From: Tiliqua scincoides
Lineage: Eukaryota > Chordata > Lepidosauria > Squamata > Scincidae
Direction of reading: 5' to 3'
Length of the DNA: 64,000 bases
Assembly: GCF_035046505.1 (NCBI RefSeq)
Contig: NC_089824.1
Span: 32,058,274-32,122,273 of the forward strand
The notes beneath the pieces were generated by a model. The model was given only the letters and a program-made list of their open reading frames with translations. It ran no database searches and was not told the origin of the DNA. Position numbers and translations under genes: made by a program. Below are positions 46,917 to 59,100 of this stretch, one piece after another; positions within the stretch are counted from its first letter, which is position 1, and every line of letters starts with the position of its first letter.

Positions 46917-47254
46917 TGTCTACTGTGTGCAGCCAGTTCCATGGTGCAGTCAGTGGAACTCACAGCCCAATCCTATGCATGCCTACTCAGAAGTAAATCC
47001 CAGTGTAGTCAATGGGGCTTACTCCCAGGAAAGGGTGCATAGGATTGCACTCTCACTCCCTAAAAAAGAGTTAGAAATGATCTCCTTGTTAGGGCTGCAT
47101 CTTTTGAACACTGAGAGCCCAATCCTATGCATGTCTACTCAGAAGTAAATCTCACTGTAGTCAATGGGGCTTACTCCCAGGAAAGTGTGGGGATTGTAAC
47201 CTTAAGCAGGAGAGAATCTCACTGAGCTCTGAGAATGTCAATCAGCTCAGCAAA

Positions 47255-47545
47255 GGGGCCCAGGATTGCGCTGCGCGCCCCGTGCGCCTCCGTTCAGCCC
47301 CGCAGCGCTCCGCCTCTCCAGAGCCGCACACTGGCCGAAGGGGCGGACCTCGCAGGAAGGCCAGGAGGAGCCTGGCAGGTCCACCTCCCGCCTGGGGTGC
47401 CCGGACGCCTCCCGATGACGGCAGAGACACAGACACGTGGCGCGCAGGAGCCTGCCGGGCAGAGTGAGTTCGGAGAAGGGGCTTTGCCAGGGGCTGGAGG
47501 AGGAGCGGGACTCGCATGCGGGGGGAGGGCGCAGTCTCCTGGAAG
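47255..47545 (+). promoter_or_regulatory. GC-rich block, probable RBIS promoter and non-coding first exon
   Basis: About 290 bp rich in CG dinucleotides (GCGCTGCGCGCCCCGTGCG near 47267) lie 2.3 kb upstream of the RBIS start codon. The RBIS coding exon opens with a splice acceptor three bases before its ATG, so a non-coding first exon must exist upstream. This is the only CpG-island-like sequence in reach. I could not pick the donor site with confidence. MITE-derived repeats flank it on both sides. Confidence 0.5.
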
Positions 47546-47560
47546 GGGGCACGCTGGGAC

Positions 47561-48118
47561 TGCAGTCCCACCCACACTTTCCTGGGAGTAAGCCCCACTG
47601 ACTGGCATGGGACTGGCTTCTGAGTAGACCTGCATAGGATTGGGCTCTAAGGCTGCAGTCCCACCCACACTTTCCTGGGAGTAAGCCCCACTGACTGGCA
47701 TGGGACTGGCTTCTGAGTAGACCTGCATAGGATTGGGCTCTAAGGCTGCAGTTCCACCCACACTTTCCTGGGAGTAAGCCCCACTGACTGACATGGGACT
47801 CGCTTCTGAGTAGACCTGCATAGGATTGGGCTCTAAGGCTGCAGTCCCACCCACACTTTCCTGGGAGTAAGCCCCACTGACTGGCATGGGACTGGCTTCT
47901 GAGTAGACCTGCATAGGATTGGGCTCTAAGGCTGCAGTCCCACCCACACTTTCCTGGGAGTAAGCCCCACTGACTGACATGGGACTCGCTTCTGAGTAGA
48001 CCTGCATAGGATTGGGCTCTAAGGCTGCAGTCCCACCCACACGTTCCTGGGAGTAAGCCCCACTGACTGGCATGGGAGTCGCTTCTGAGTAGACATGCAT
48101 AGGATTGGGCTCTGAGAT
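47561..48118. repeat. Tandem array: six 93-bp units made from a palindromic MITE
   Basis: Units start with TGCAGTCCCACCCACAC-type sequence at 47561, 47654, 47747, 47840, 47933 and 48026, exactly 93 bp apart. Each unit is one copy of the 'ctactcagaag' MITE (CTTTCCTGGGAGTAAGCCCC, then GGCTTCTGAGTAGACCTGCA and AGGATTGGGCTCTAAGG). Units 3 and 5 share variants (GACATGGGACTCGC) where 1, 2 and 4 have GGCATGGGACTGGC. Because 93 is a multiple of three, a 31-residue repeat stays open on the minus strand; this is not a gene. Confidence 0.95.
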
Positions 48119-48371
48119 TCTTATCTGTTTCTGCTTCTTTATGCTGCTTTTCCAGGGCCTATGAGAGAGTGGTAAAGGGGGTAATTTGACTTGAGCTCAG
48201 GGTCAAAAAGGGCGCTCAGGAGCCAAAGGAGTGGCCCAGAAATTTCCTGGGATCTCACATTTTCTGGTCTCACCTGGACTCACAAGCCTGCATGGGATGC
48301 TGGAGGCACTACCATGGGTGCAGAAGCCCTATGCACTGGGCCCAGAAATGTATGCATGACACTCCTTAACA

Positions 48372-48554
48372 CAGGGCGCAATCCTAACCAACTTTCCAGC
48401 ACCAAGGTAAGGGCAATGCAGCCCCAAGATAGGGGAACAAACATTCCCTTACTTTGAGGAGGCCTCCTCGACTGCCGCCCAACTGCAGGATGCAGCACAT
48501 GCCCCTCTGGCACAGCTGTGTCAGTGCAGGGAAGTCAGTTAGGATTTGGGCTAG
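48372..48554. mobile_element. 'Ggcgcaatcctaac' MITE
   Basis: Opens GGGCGCAATCCTAACCAACT, core CATTCCCTTACTTTGAGGAG, closes GTCAGTTAGGATTTGGGC. Same family as 18872-19077. Confidence 0.8.
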
Positions 48555-49202
48555 TGTCAAATCTGGGAAGAATCTAGCCTGCTACAATAGCTCTTTGGCT
48601 TGTGGATCTGCTTACTATGAAGGAGTGTACAGGAGCTCAGGGACACAGCTAAGGAAGTAAGTTTTCTTACTTTTCACACTGGGCACTTTCCATTCTAGTG
48701 CCAACCTAAATATGATGATGTGAATTTTCTGCAATGATTTTCTATATTTAAATTATTTTAGAGAGACTTAGGAGTGCGTTCAGTTTTCCCTATTACTGTA
48801 TCTAGTTGCCAATGCCGCACAGGCAGGTAGATTTGGGCTCTGCATTGGGAAGTCCAGCAGAGCTGGACTCCACAGAGGATTCTGGCTGTTACTATCCCCA
48901 CCACCCTGTTTTCACTCTCTCCCATCCATTTTGCCCCCCCCCCTTGGGAGGGACCCAACAGAAACTTTGTACCCCCTGATAAAATTCCTCTCAGTGATCC
49001 TGGCATTCTAAGCCTTGTTCGCACAAGTGTGGGGGAGAGGGGTGATCTGGACCACTGACCCCTCTTCCCTACCAACACCCTCTAACTGCATGCTTTTTTT
49101 CCTGGACAACTGAAGCAAGCCTAGGAGCATACAGCTTCGTGTGTGATCAGGGATGATCTGAGATTTGAACCAAAGGAATCCTAATTTGCAGTTTGGTCTC
49201 TT

Positions 49203-49379
49203 AGAGCTCAATCCAGTTTTCCAGTGCCAGTGCAGCCATGCCAATGGGGCGTGCACTGCATCCTGTGGTGGGGAGGCAATCACAGAGGCCTCCTCAAGGT
49301 ATGGGAACACTTGTTCCCATATCTCAGAGCTGCATTATGGCTGGACCAGTGCTAGAAAGTTGGATAGGATTGGGCCCTT
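49203..49379. mobile_element. 'AGGATTGGGCCC' MITE
   Basis: Opens AGAGCTCAATCCAGTTTTCC and closes GTTGGATAGGATTGGGCCCT. Same family as 15938-16110. A neighbour of the same family lies at 49511-49695, 100 bp upstream of RBIS coding exon 1. Confidence 0.85.
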
Positions 49380-49510
49380 AGGCACTATTTACATCAGCAA
49401 ATGTAAGACCTGTATTGTTTAAGCCCAGGAGACATAGGACCCAAATAAGTAAGTTTTTCCTGCTCCAAAATAAGTGTGCCTAGGATTTCAGGGTGACTTG
49501 TGTAAAAGAC

Positions 49511-49695
49511 TGAGGGCACAATCCTATCCAGTTTTGCAGTGCTGGTGCAGTCATGCCAGTGGAGTGTCTGCTGCATCCTGTGATGGAGGGGCAGTCACTG
49601 GGGTCTACTCAAGGCGTAGGAACATATGTCCCCTTACCACAGAGCTGCATTGTGGCTACATTGGAGCTGGAAAGTTGGATAGGATTGGGCCCTTA
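49511..49695. mobile_element. 'AGGATTGGGCCC' MITE
   Basis: Opens AGGGCACAATCCTATCCAGT and closes AGTTGGATAGGATTGGGCCC. It ends about 100 bp before the RBIS acceptor at 49795. Confidence 0.85.
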
Positions 49696-49798
49696 AGCAC
49701 TTCCTTGTTGTAGCCACAAAACCCTATTATTCAACTGTTGAAAAGGAATCATACAGATGGGCAAAACAAAGTAGAGATTTTTTTTTAAATTCTAGACA

Positions 49799-52133
49799 AT
49801 GGGCAAGAACAAGGCTAAAGGTCAAAAGCAGAGGAATGTCTTCCAAGTGGCTAACAAAAAAATCACAAAACCCAAAAGTAAAACCAAGCCGGTGATGACA
49901 AGCCTAAAAAAGGTTGGTACAGTATTAACTATTGTTTTCAGTGTGTCTGAAGAATTGCTTTGAATTCTTTGCTGTAAGAAACATCTTGAAATCTCATGAG
50001 ACTGTGTTGTGCAGGCTCCTGCCATCAAACCTAGCTGTGGCATGGTAACAGAAGCTACAAGGCTATGGAACACCTAATTTGTTGCTCATTCACCCGACTT
50101 CTCTCTCAAATTTATGATTGATAGTCAAAATTGATTATAAAAATAATTGCTTTTCTCTTAAAAAATAACTCTGGGGCACAAAACTATTCTTGGTTATTCT
50201 CAAATGTGTGTTTCTTACCTTGCCCATCACACATTTTCCTTTCCTTCTCCAAAGATGACTGGTCATGTAATCCTATGTTCTAGTTAATACTATTGTTTGT
50301 GCTACACCAGTCCAGTACACATCAATATCTTAAGCCTGTCCAGCACAAAGCAAACAACTCTTTGGTGGCCAGCATTGATGGTAACCCTGACAGCACCCAT
50401 CATTCATGGGACAGTGGCTCAACAACAGCCCCACACTATGATGATTGACTCCTTGTACGTCTAGTGAATCTACCCACCCACAGTTGTGACCTTGTTTGAG
50501 ATAGAATGCAGAATAGCAGTTTCAAAATATAGGATTTGACTGCGGTACTTTCAGAGCTTATCCACTGTTGTAGATGCACAGTGGGTGTTGGGTTTTCCTT
50601 CTTGCATATCCTTTTGGTGTGTAGGGTAAGGAAGATCTGGAAAGCTTTATGCTTAAATCTCTGATTTAGAGACATGGTTTTCAAGAAAAAAGCAATGGAC
50701 TGACTACATTGCTTCTCCACACTGAGTGCTTTGCTAATCTTGCATATTTCTGGAAGTTTCCCTTCCTTAGCAAAAGTAATGGGCCAAGGTACTGCATAAG
50801 ACTGCTTCTTTTGCTGTCCTACAGTTAGCTGCTCTGTCAAATTCTTTACCAAACTTCTGAAATGTTTGTGTGTAATTCAGTGAAGCCCAAATGAAAGAGG
50901 TTCTGCCTTACTTTAGAACTTGTTCTATTCAGTGTGTATCTTTATAGCTGTTAACATGCTAATAACTTCAGGTTCACCTAGAATATGTATCATACCTTAT
51001 TTTCTTTATTTCCCAAGATTAATATTTTGAACGATGAAAAGGTTAATATGGTGAATAAGGTATTTATAGAAGTGCAGAAAGAAGGCAAGCCATTCTCCAA
51101 AGCCCCTGCATCAGACTCTCCAAAGGAGCAGGTAATCACCTGGTAATTCTCTGTTTATGTGCTAAAAATGTGCTATCTTGCATTCTTGATTTGGGCTGCA
51201 ATTACTTATCTACGAGTATGTCCCATTGATGGGCCCAATCCTATCCAACTTTCCAGCACCGGTGCAACCTCAATGCATCCCTAGGGAAGGGAACAAATGT
51301 TCCCATACTTTGAGGAGGCCTCTGTGAGTGCTTGCCCATCACAGGATGCAGTGTATGCCCCACTGGCACAGCTGCTTCAGCACTGGAAGATTGGATAGGG
51401 TTGGGCCCTAACTTAGTAGGGCTTACTTCTGAGTAGACATGCATAGGCTTGATATGCGTATATTAAAATAGGCAATGTGAATCCTGTCTGCTCCTTAATT
51501 ACCTGACAATGAGAAAACATTGATAGCACTGCTGATCATTAAAGGTATCTGTTTTCATTTTGGAAAGAAGAAAATGTTTCTCCATATTGTTTTGCTAATG
51601 AATTCAGGTCTCTGAACTGAAAACTTCCTATTTAGGTGTTTTGTCCCAGAACAAAAGTGTCATAGCACTTGATCCTTGAAGGGACTGCTGCAGATCCTTG
51701 AAATGGGGAGCACTGAATCTCTCAGGATTGTATTTAAAATCAGAATAACTATTCTGTTGTAGTCATTTGCTAGTAAGGCTCTTCCATTCTCCGTCAATAT
51801 TGTGCTTGACTTGGGTGATAAGCTATTTTTTTTCTGCAGTTGTTGAGTCTTCTCAGTTCTGACAAAGTAATTCAGTCAGAAATAGGATTGCTTAAACACA
51901 TGCCTTTTAGGCTTCAGTTCTCCTGAAGTCTGTAATGATAGCTGTACAGTCGTATTTTGAGAAGCAGGATTGTATTCCTGCAAGTGTGTACATAAGACAA
52001 ATAGCTGAAGAAGAAATCTCTACTGCCAAGTACATGAGTGTGCGTGTGTTTATTTTCCCTTCAGATTCCAAAGCCCCTAACTGTTGAACCAGCTAATGTG
52101 GATGCTGCTGTTAACTTGCTGTCACAGTTGTAG
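49799..52133 (+). CDS. RBIS: Ribosomal biogenesis factor RBIS (C8orf59), complete coding region
   Basis: Small, basic nucleolar factor needed for ribosomal subunit maturation. Coding exons: 49799-49912 (exon begins 49796 after a TTCTAG acceptor), 51018-51131 and 52065-52133 with TAG. That gives 38+38+22 = 98 aa, close to the 100 aa of human RBIS, and all splice phases are 0. The N-terminus MGKNKAKGQKQRNVFQVANK and the central INILNDEKVNMVNKVFIEVQ align directly with the human protein. The C-terminus PANVDAAVNLLSQL matches the conserved VDEATRLMALL-type tail. The middle (KPFSKAPASDSPKEQ) is the most diverged part. The gene runs tail-to-tail with E2F5, with about 1.0 kb between stop codons. Candidate AATAAA signals lie at 52344 and 52474. 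Confidence 0.95.
51231..51410. mobile_element. 'AGGATTGGGCCC' MITE in RBIS intron
   Basis: Opens GGGCCCAATCCTATCCAACT and closes AGATTGGATAGGGTTGGGCC. It is followed directly by a half copy of the 'ctactcagaag' MITE (51417-51447). Confidence 0.85.
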
Positions 52134-53134
52134 CAGGAAAGACGTCTACAGGCTAACAACGCATTTCCTGGTATATCAACACACAGAAACTCTTTGTATA
52201 TTTTTTTATTTTAAAAATCTTGTTAATGTACAAGCATTGGCAATCTTTAATACAAACTACAAATAGTGCTTTCCCAAAAGCTAGGAATATGGAATGTCAG
52301 AAGTAAAAAATAAGGAGGGGGTAAGAAAGAAACTTAAAGTGCTAATAAAGAAGGCACTCACCAAAACAATTAGCATAATTTAGATAATGCCCTTCATGTT
52401 TACAATTGGCAGTGACATTTTTAGACATAGGGCCAAAAGCTTTAGAATCACCAGAGTCAGGTGGTGAAACTTGAATAAAATGCATTAAGTCTATTGGCAC
52501 TGTGAAATTTTGGTTTCTGAAGAACAAATAATAGCACAGGCCAACACACAGTTTGCTTCCTTAAACTTTACACCTATTCCTGGGTATATTTGGGGGGCTG
52601 ATTCCAAAAATGACATCCATTTTGCCCTATCACATCTAGTTTTGGAGACATGTCATAGCCTCTTTAGTGAATGGTTCAAGCATCTTCCTCATGAGGAAGC
52701 CTACACCATGGCTTCCTCATGAGGAAGCTGCCTGAACCATTCACTAATGAGGCTATACTATATCTCCAAAACTAGATGTGATAGGGCAAAACGGATGCCA
52801 TTTTTGGAATTGGCACCCAAATTCATATCAAACCACCATAAAGTTTGGGAAAAACTTTTCTGACCTTCAATTTTGAAAGCCAGTTCATTATTTGTTCTAC
52901 AGAAACCAAACTGCATTGTGATGGTTTGAGGGTACCAACCCCTGCACTGATTAAAAAGCCACTTCTATTTGAGCTTAGAAAGTATTCATAGTAATGAAGT
53001 CAAAGAGAAATGCACGCCCAGTGCTGGTGAACTACAAAAATGTTTACATTCATTTTTTAAAATATTCGTGATATGAAATGAAATCTACAATATTATATCG
53101 TTAGAGGTAGATGAGGCAATCTGGCTGATCAAAT
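52134..53134. other. Gap between the convergent 3' ends of RBIS and E2F5
   Basis: 1.0 kb tail-to-tail gap. AATAAA for RBIS occurs at 52344 and 52474. I see no E2F5-strand AATAAA between 53134 and 52900, while one is present on the minus strand near 52202, so the two 3'UTRs may overlap. A foldback element fills much of the gap. Confidence 0.6.
52533..52895. mobile_element. Foldback element (long palindrome), copy 2
   Basis: Same family as 18267-18594: CACAGGCCAACACACAGTTT at the left, then arms meeting around 52685-52730 with ATGAGGAAGCCTACACCATG in the loop, and a 'GGGAAAAACTTTTCTGACC' type right end. The arms are more diverged than in copy 1, and a spacer of about 25 bp separates them. Confidence 0.85.
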
Positions 53135-56100
53135 CTAGTAGTTCAGTATCTGCACATCAAAAAGATCACAGACTCCTTCATTATCATCCAGGTTGAAGCT
53201 GTAGTCATCTCCAGGAGTAGGGGAGAGTCGTAGGAGAGGAAAAACTGTAGAACAAAAAGTATCTTAATTTAAGCACAATTGGTGCCCCACAGCTGTAGGA
53301 TAAGGTCACCTGCAGCAGACACAAAGTTTACAGGCTCTCCTGTAAGTACTCTTATGTACTCAGGTGGGTAGTTCTCAGTGTACCTGGACATTATGTAACC
53401 AGCTGAACCTTTGTTGCTGTATTTCTTTATTCTTTCCAAAGTTCCTCATTTTTGCTGTATAAAGGTCTTTTGGGGCTGGGAATGGGGTTGTAAAAGATCT
53501 TCTACTGTATACTACCTTCTATATAGAAGTTGTGTATTATATTACATACTCAAGAGTATTATATATTCACTGTGGCTTTTTTTGTTGTTGGACTGAGCAA
53601 TATCCCTTCAATAGATATTATGCAAAAACAGCTGTTTTAGTTTCCTGAAAAAAGAACCTATAAAAGCTACTGTGACTGTGTTGATGCAGTGGTAATATTT
53701 ATTAAGGGATGTTTTAATTGGTTCTGTATTTTTTAAACCTCTATTTTTAAAAACAAATTTTGAATGAATTCAAGACAAAATACAGGCAGCCCTTGATCTC
53801 TGAGGTATCTATTTGAAGCTGTGTGCCAGTTGGGTGTGGATGGCCTGGAGCTTTTTTGGCCGAAAACTGGAAGTTTTGCTTTTCAGCCCTCAGAAGGCCC
53901 TCTGAATCTAACCAGGGCACAGCATCAGTCATGTGTGGAGGCTTTGAGGTTCCCAAAACCATGACTTTGAATATCCATGGATGCTCTGGGAACAGAACCC
54001 CCACAGATAACAAGGGATGCCCTTTACATGCCTTGCAATAGTTCATTCCCCTCTGGTAAAGTGAACTGAGAAGGAGCATGTAGAATTACTACCTACTTTA
54101 TCTTGTGATGGAATTTAATGAACAAGAGAAATCAAAGGGAAAAAACATAAGGTTGAAGTTATGTTCAACCTGAAGTTTCCTGGCTCTTGTTTCTCTTCAG
54201 CCTAGTTATATGAGCAGCCTGAATGAGGCTGCTAGGCTGCAATCCTACCCACACTTACTCAATAAGCTTACTTCTGAGTAGACATCCCTAGGATTTCTGT
54301 GTGTGTGTTCATATATGAACTTGACACACCTCTGCGCACCCACGCCCTCAGAGATGCCTCATTATCATCTCTGGTCTAAAGTGTTGTCCTGCATAGCATG
54401 CTTTGCCAGTGCAGAATATGATGGGCTCAACTATGGAGCTGAAATGTAGGACAGAAGCACATTTACAGCACAAACCTCACAGGTTTATTTGGAATGAAGT
54501 CACACTGTATTCAATGGAATGCAGTCTCAGGTATCTGTGTAGGATTGTAGCCTTTAAAAATGAGAAGGAACTGGGGCTTTTTATGCTGAAATAAGCTTTG
54601 GGCCACATCCTGCCACACAAACATGAGATGTAATTGTTTTTCAGGTACATGCGAGAAGAGAGCTTGCTACATGGGTAGTCAGTTTGTGCTACGCTACGAA
54701 TGGAAACAGATCGTTGAGTTTTCTATGATGAATCAGGATACATGCAACAGAGGATATGCTCCAAGAATGTGTTAAACCATTAATGCTTCCAACCATATTG
54801 TGGTTTTGCAGTTATAAAAGGAACAAGTTTCCACTCTAAACAAATGAACTAAAATTTCAGAATGTTATACTGGAGCAGTAAAAGCAGCTGTGCTAAGTGA
54901 AGCCACAATTAAAGAACTCTGTATCCTGCAGTTCACAATGTAAGAGTACGTGATTTTAATAATGTTCATTGTGAGTTTGTTAAGGAATGTAAAGACATGT
55001 AGAGATTTAGCAAATAAAGCAGTTTAATTCTGCTTAGGACTCGTTTGGGCAAGATTCTGTTCTATCAGGGTGACTTTAAAAAAAAATGGGACTTTTTCTT
55101 CTTTTCACTATTTATATTCCATCTTTCTAATGCCAACCTCAGAGAAAAAAATACAAAATGTAAAACAATGGTTTCATGGACCATTCTGAGCTTAACTAAT
55201 AGACAGTTGCATGTCTGTAATTGTAAAGAAAAGTAACAGGAATAGGAAAAGCTTACCGTCAGAGGACATCAATTCATCAATTATATCGCCGTTAATTATA
55301 CCTATCAACACAAAAACAATTTTGTTTCTATTTGCATAGGTAAGGCCATTCAATTATCTACCAAATAAGACAGAATTATATGGCTTATAGCACCATGTGG
55401 TAGAACTCCAGAACAAGGTTTTCCCCCTTCTAGGACAGCATCAAAAGGAGGCAGCAGCTAAATAGCTGTGCTAGGTTACTTTCCTATTTTACAATTTCAG
55501 CTACTGACAACCCTCCCCCCACCCCAGCAAGCACCAACAGAATGATTTTCTTTACCGCCAGGCTCGTCCATCTTTGCTATGTCAAATGTGTTTGGCTTGA
55601 GAATACTATTAACATCCAGTGATAGGAAGGGCTGACAGGTATTTGAGCTAGGTGTGGTTTCTGGTACAAGGTTGCCATACAGGTCAGAGTCTGGAATGCT
55701 GGCACAGAGAGTTTCAGGAGATGGGCTCCTTTCCAAACTGCTGCCTGTTAACATGGGGAAATTCATGTTAGAAAACCAACATAGTGCAACTGACAGAAAC
55801 TTGAACACACTTTTTGCTGAACTCTCCTGTTTCCTGTCATAGGTGTAAATATTAGCAGGCATCTGATAGTATGATTAGACAACAGAGACATGTTCAACAT
55901 TTCTGTAAGCCTTCAAATTCAGATTACCATGCGAAGAGTGTCTTATTCCCTTGAGAAATCTGATTCTTATCAATGCTGCAGTGGTTCTCATGCCCTTACC
56001 ACCACCACTCCTGCTATGACGGTCAGCTTGGAATCAGAATTCCCAAAAACCTAGCAGGCACTACCAAGTCTCAGACTAGGGGGGTTATTGTATCTAAGTA

Positions 56101-59100
56101 CTGAATATTGATGTCCATCATTGCTTGATGGAATGGATTATTTGCACCTACCTGTTGGCATTTCTGTCACCAGTGCCTGCGAAAGAGATTGTCCCTGAAT
56201 AATGTCTTTAGACTCCTGTAAATTCTGAGGATCTGTATTCGGTTTGGGAGAAGTTAGTGAAGCTGCAGCTTGAGATGGAGGTTGCACAAGATCATCTGGT
56301 GGGGGAACTGGAAAAACAACTGGCTTGGAAGAACTGGGTTCTTTATTGATGAGCAGCACATGGATAGGTCCCAAATGACTCTTTAGGTTGATCTGATATT
56401 TCTTCTGCCCCTTTAAAAAGATGGTGCTTTTAAAGGCAAAGTTACAATCGTTCACAAAAGCAGAATAATCATTAACTATGTCAATCAACCTTTACATGAT
56501 CAAGATCATAAGACAAGGATAAGAAGTGAATTTTCCTAAAGTGGCTGCATATGCTGAATTCACATCTTCCTAGAAACAGCAGGGTAATTAACAGTGAAGA
56601 GTCGTTGGCAATAATTCATCTCACAGACACAAACACCCCCCAAAATTGTCTTTTTAGCTAGGATGTCACAGTTGAATCCTTCTTTATACTCACTGCTTCC
56701 CAAATCTGTTTCAATTAACACTTAGCTTGACTCAAGGTACAGGCAACTCTTCAGCACAGAACACAAAGCTTATGCTTCCTCAGAACAAGAGTGAGTATAC
56801 ATTGTACTCTAATGAACATTGCGCTACAATCATTTTATGGAATTAAGCTATTTTTTTCTTCCTAGAGTTAAAAAAAATTAATCAAAACTACCTGTGCTGG
56901 GATGGATGTATTTAATAGAAACAGAAGTTAAAAATAAATATTTTGCAACAGATGCTGGCAACTGTTTGGCTGAATCTTGCCCATCTCTCCCCCCCCCCCC
57001 CATTTTTCTTCTATTGGTGATTCTTGGGAGGATAAAGGGGAGTGGAAGAAAGAGTGCATTAAAAAAGAAAACCTTCTATCCCCTCTCTGGAGCTAGGAAA
57101 TGGCTCAGAGAGAAGGTAGGGAAAGAGAAGAGGAAGGTGGTTTAGGAAAGAAAAAAATCTGTTCCACACCATCAGTTTGGGTACTTCCAGGTGTCACACT
57201 CCTGAGGGAGTTTACAGAATGCAAGAGCAACAAGAGAACCACTCTTGTTCATGAACTCTGCATGCCCCATCTCCTGAGTGCATGTGGCCAGGCACTGATA
57301 GATCATAGGGAGGACAGCTTGGTTTGCCAGCACCTGTTCAAGTAATCTACTGATAAAATGTGTTGATGACTAAAATGTTAAGATGGGGATAGTGCAGTAG
57401 ATCAGCTTTCGGTTCTAATTAAGATCATAAGAAGAGCCCTGTTGCATCAGGCCAAAGGCGTACCTAGTCCAGCTTCCTGTATCTCAGTGGCCCATCAGAT
57501 GCCTCTAGGAGAGCTCAAGATAACAAGATATCTGTATCCTGTTTCCATTCTGTTGCATCTGGCATTCAGAGACAGGTTACATTTAAAACCCAGAGGCTAC
57601 ATACAGCCTTGTAACCTGCGATGACTTGTAACTTGCGATAGGACTTTTCCTCCATAAGTCTGTCCAATTCCCTTTGAAAGGGATCTAGGCAAGGTGCCAT
57701 CACTACATCCTGCAGCAAGGAGTTCCCCAGATTAATTGCATGCAGGGTAAAGTAATATTTCCTTTTTTCTGTTTTGACTCTCCTGCCAGGCAATTTTAGT
57801 GGATGTTCCTTGGTTCTGGTTTTGGGTAGCAATTTAGATGTTATTCAGTAATTCCCACTCGGATGAAGATATGAACAATTCTTCCTAAAGTATACATAGG
57901 GGTTATCACCTGTAATCATTGTCAATTTCTCCTTCGAAAGACAACAAAACCAAAAGTGTACTATGATTTTTCAAAATTGTGTAAGAAACTAAACTGAAAG
58001 TGTTAAGTCGTAAAGAACAACTTATGATCGTCCAACTTAATTTCTGGAAAAAAGAAAACAACCACAACTCTTCTAGATTTCTTTTAAATTTGCCCTTCAG
58101 GCAAAATAAATATCCACATCATGTAAATTAAAAAATAAGTATATTCGTCCAAGCTGTTAATTAAGCAAACTAATTCCCAGACACTGCCCTGAACCAACAC
58201 AATCATTTTGTTTTTTTGCTAATAATCAAACAGGCAGATTAAAACAGCTGTTTATACATACCACATGGGGTACAGGAACTTCCAGCTGTGTGCCAGAAGG
58301 TGCCTGGATTGCGAGCAGTGTATCGCCTGACATGGAGTAATTAGCAAGTGTGAAGTAAAGGCATTTAGTTACACACATTGTGGGATAATACACAATAAAC
58401 TCAACATAGTACATGCATAGCCTTTTATAATCAGCTTGGAAGCCACACATTTTCATGCAACAAACTAACAAAATCTACTGTTATCTCCCTTCCTCCCCAC
58501 ATAAAGTATGGCTTTATTTATGGACAGTACAGTGATACTTAGCTCTGTACAATCCTAATATCACTTCTCTACATTATGCCACTTTGACCTTCTTAACTCA
58601 ATCTGGTGCTTCCTCTTCCTCCTTTTGTCCAGTGCAATAGCTAGGGAAATGCATCTAATACTTATTTTTGAGTGATAGCCAGATTTAAAATAACATACAG
58701 CATGTTGTATTGTGAGTGGGAGAATTCTACCTCCTGCTGATGATATCCTGAAGATTCTTAGGGCAAGACAGGTCTCCTCCTGTCTTTTCATATTAGAATC
58801 AATTCTGAAAACTAGCCAACAAGGTTCTATTTCAACCAACAGTTTAGTGATTAAACTAGCAACGCTGACTGTATAGCCTTCAGGTCACATAAGATACACC
58901 ACTGGGTTCCCTTTGTTCCCACACCAGGTATGAGTGGACTGAATATCCCAACAAACGTACCATTGAAGCAGTCACAAATATCTTCATGAGTGATATATGA
59001 AAAAGTGGTTTGTATCAAGGAAATAGAGTAAATCAGAAAGATGACAGTGTGAAACTAGTGATATTTTCAGTGTTTAGATGTTCATGAGAAGTTTGGAGTA

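Noticed and set aside
47294-48100. 268-codon minus-strand frame with 31-residue repeats
   Set aside because: It is a translation of the 93-bp MITE array; the period is a multiple of three and each unit happens to lack stops. No splice or start context.
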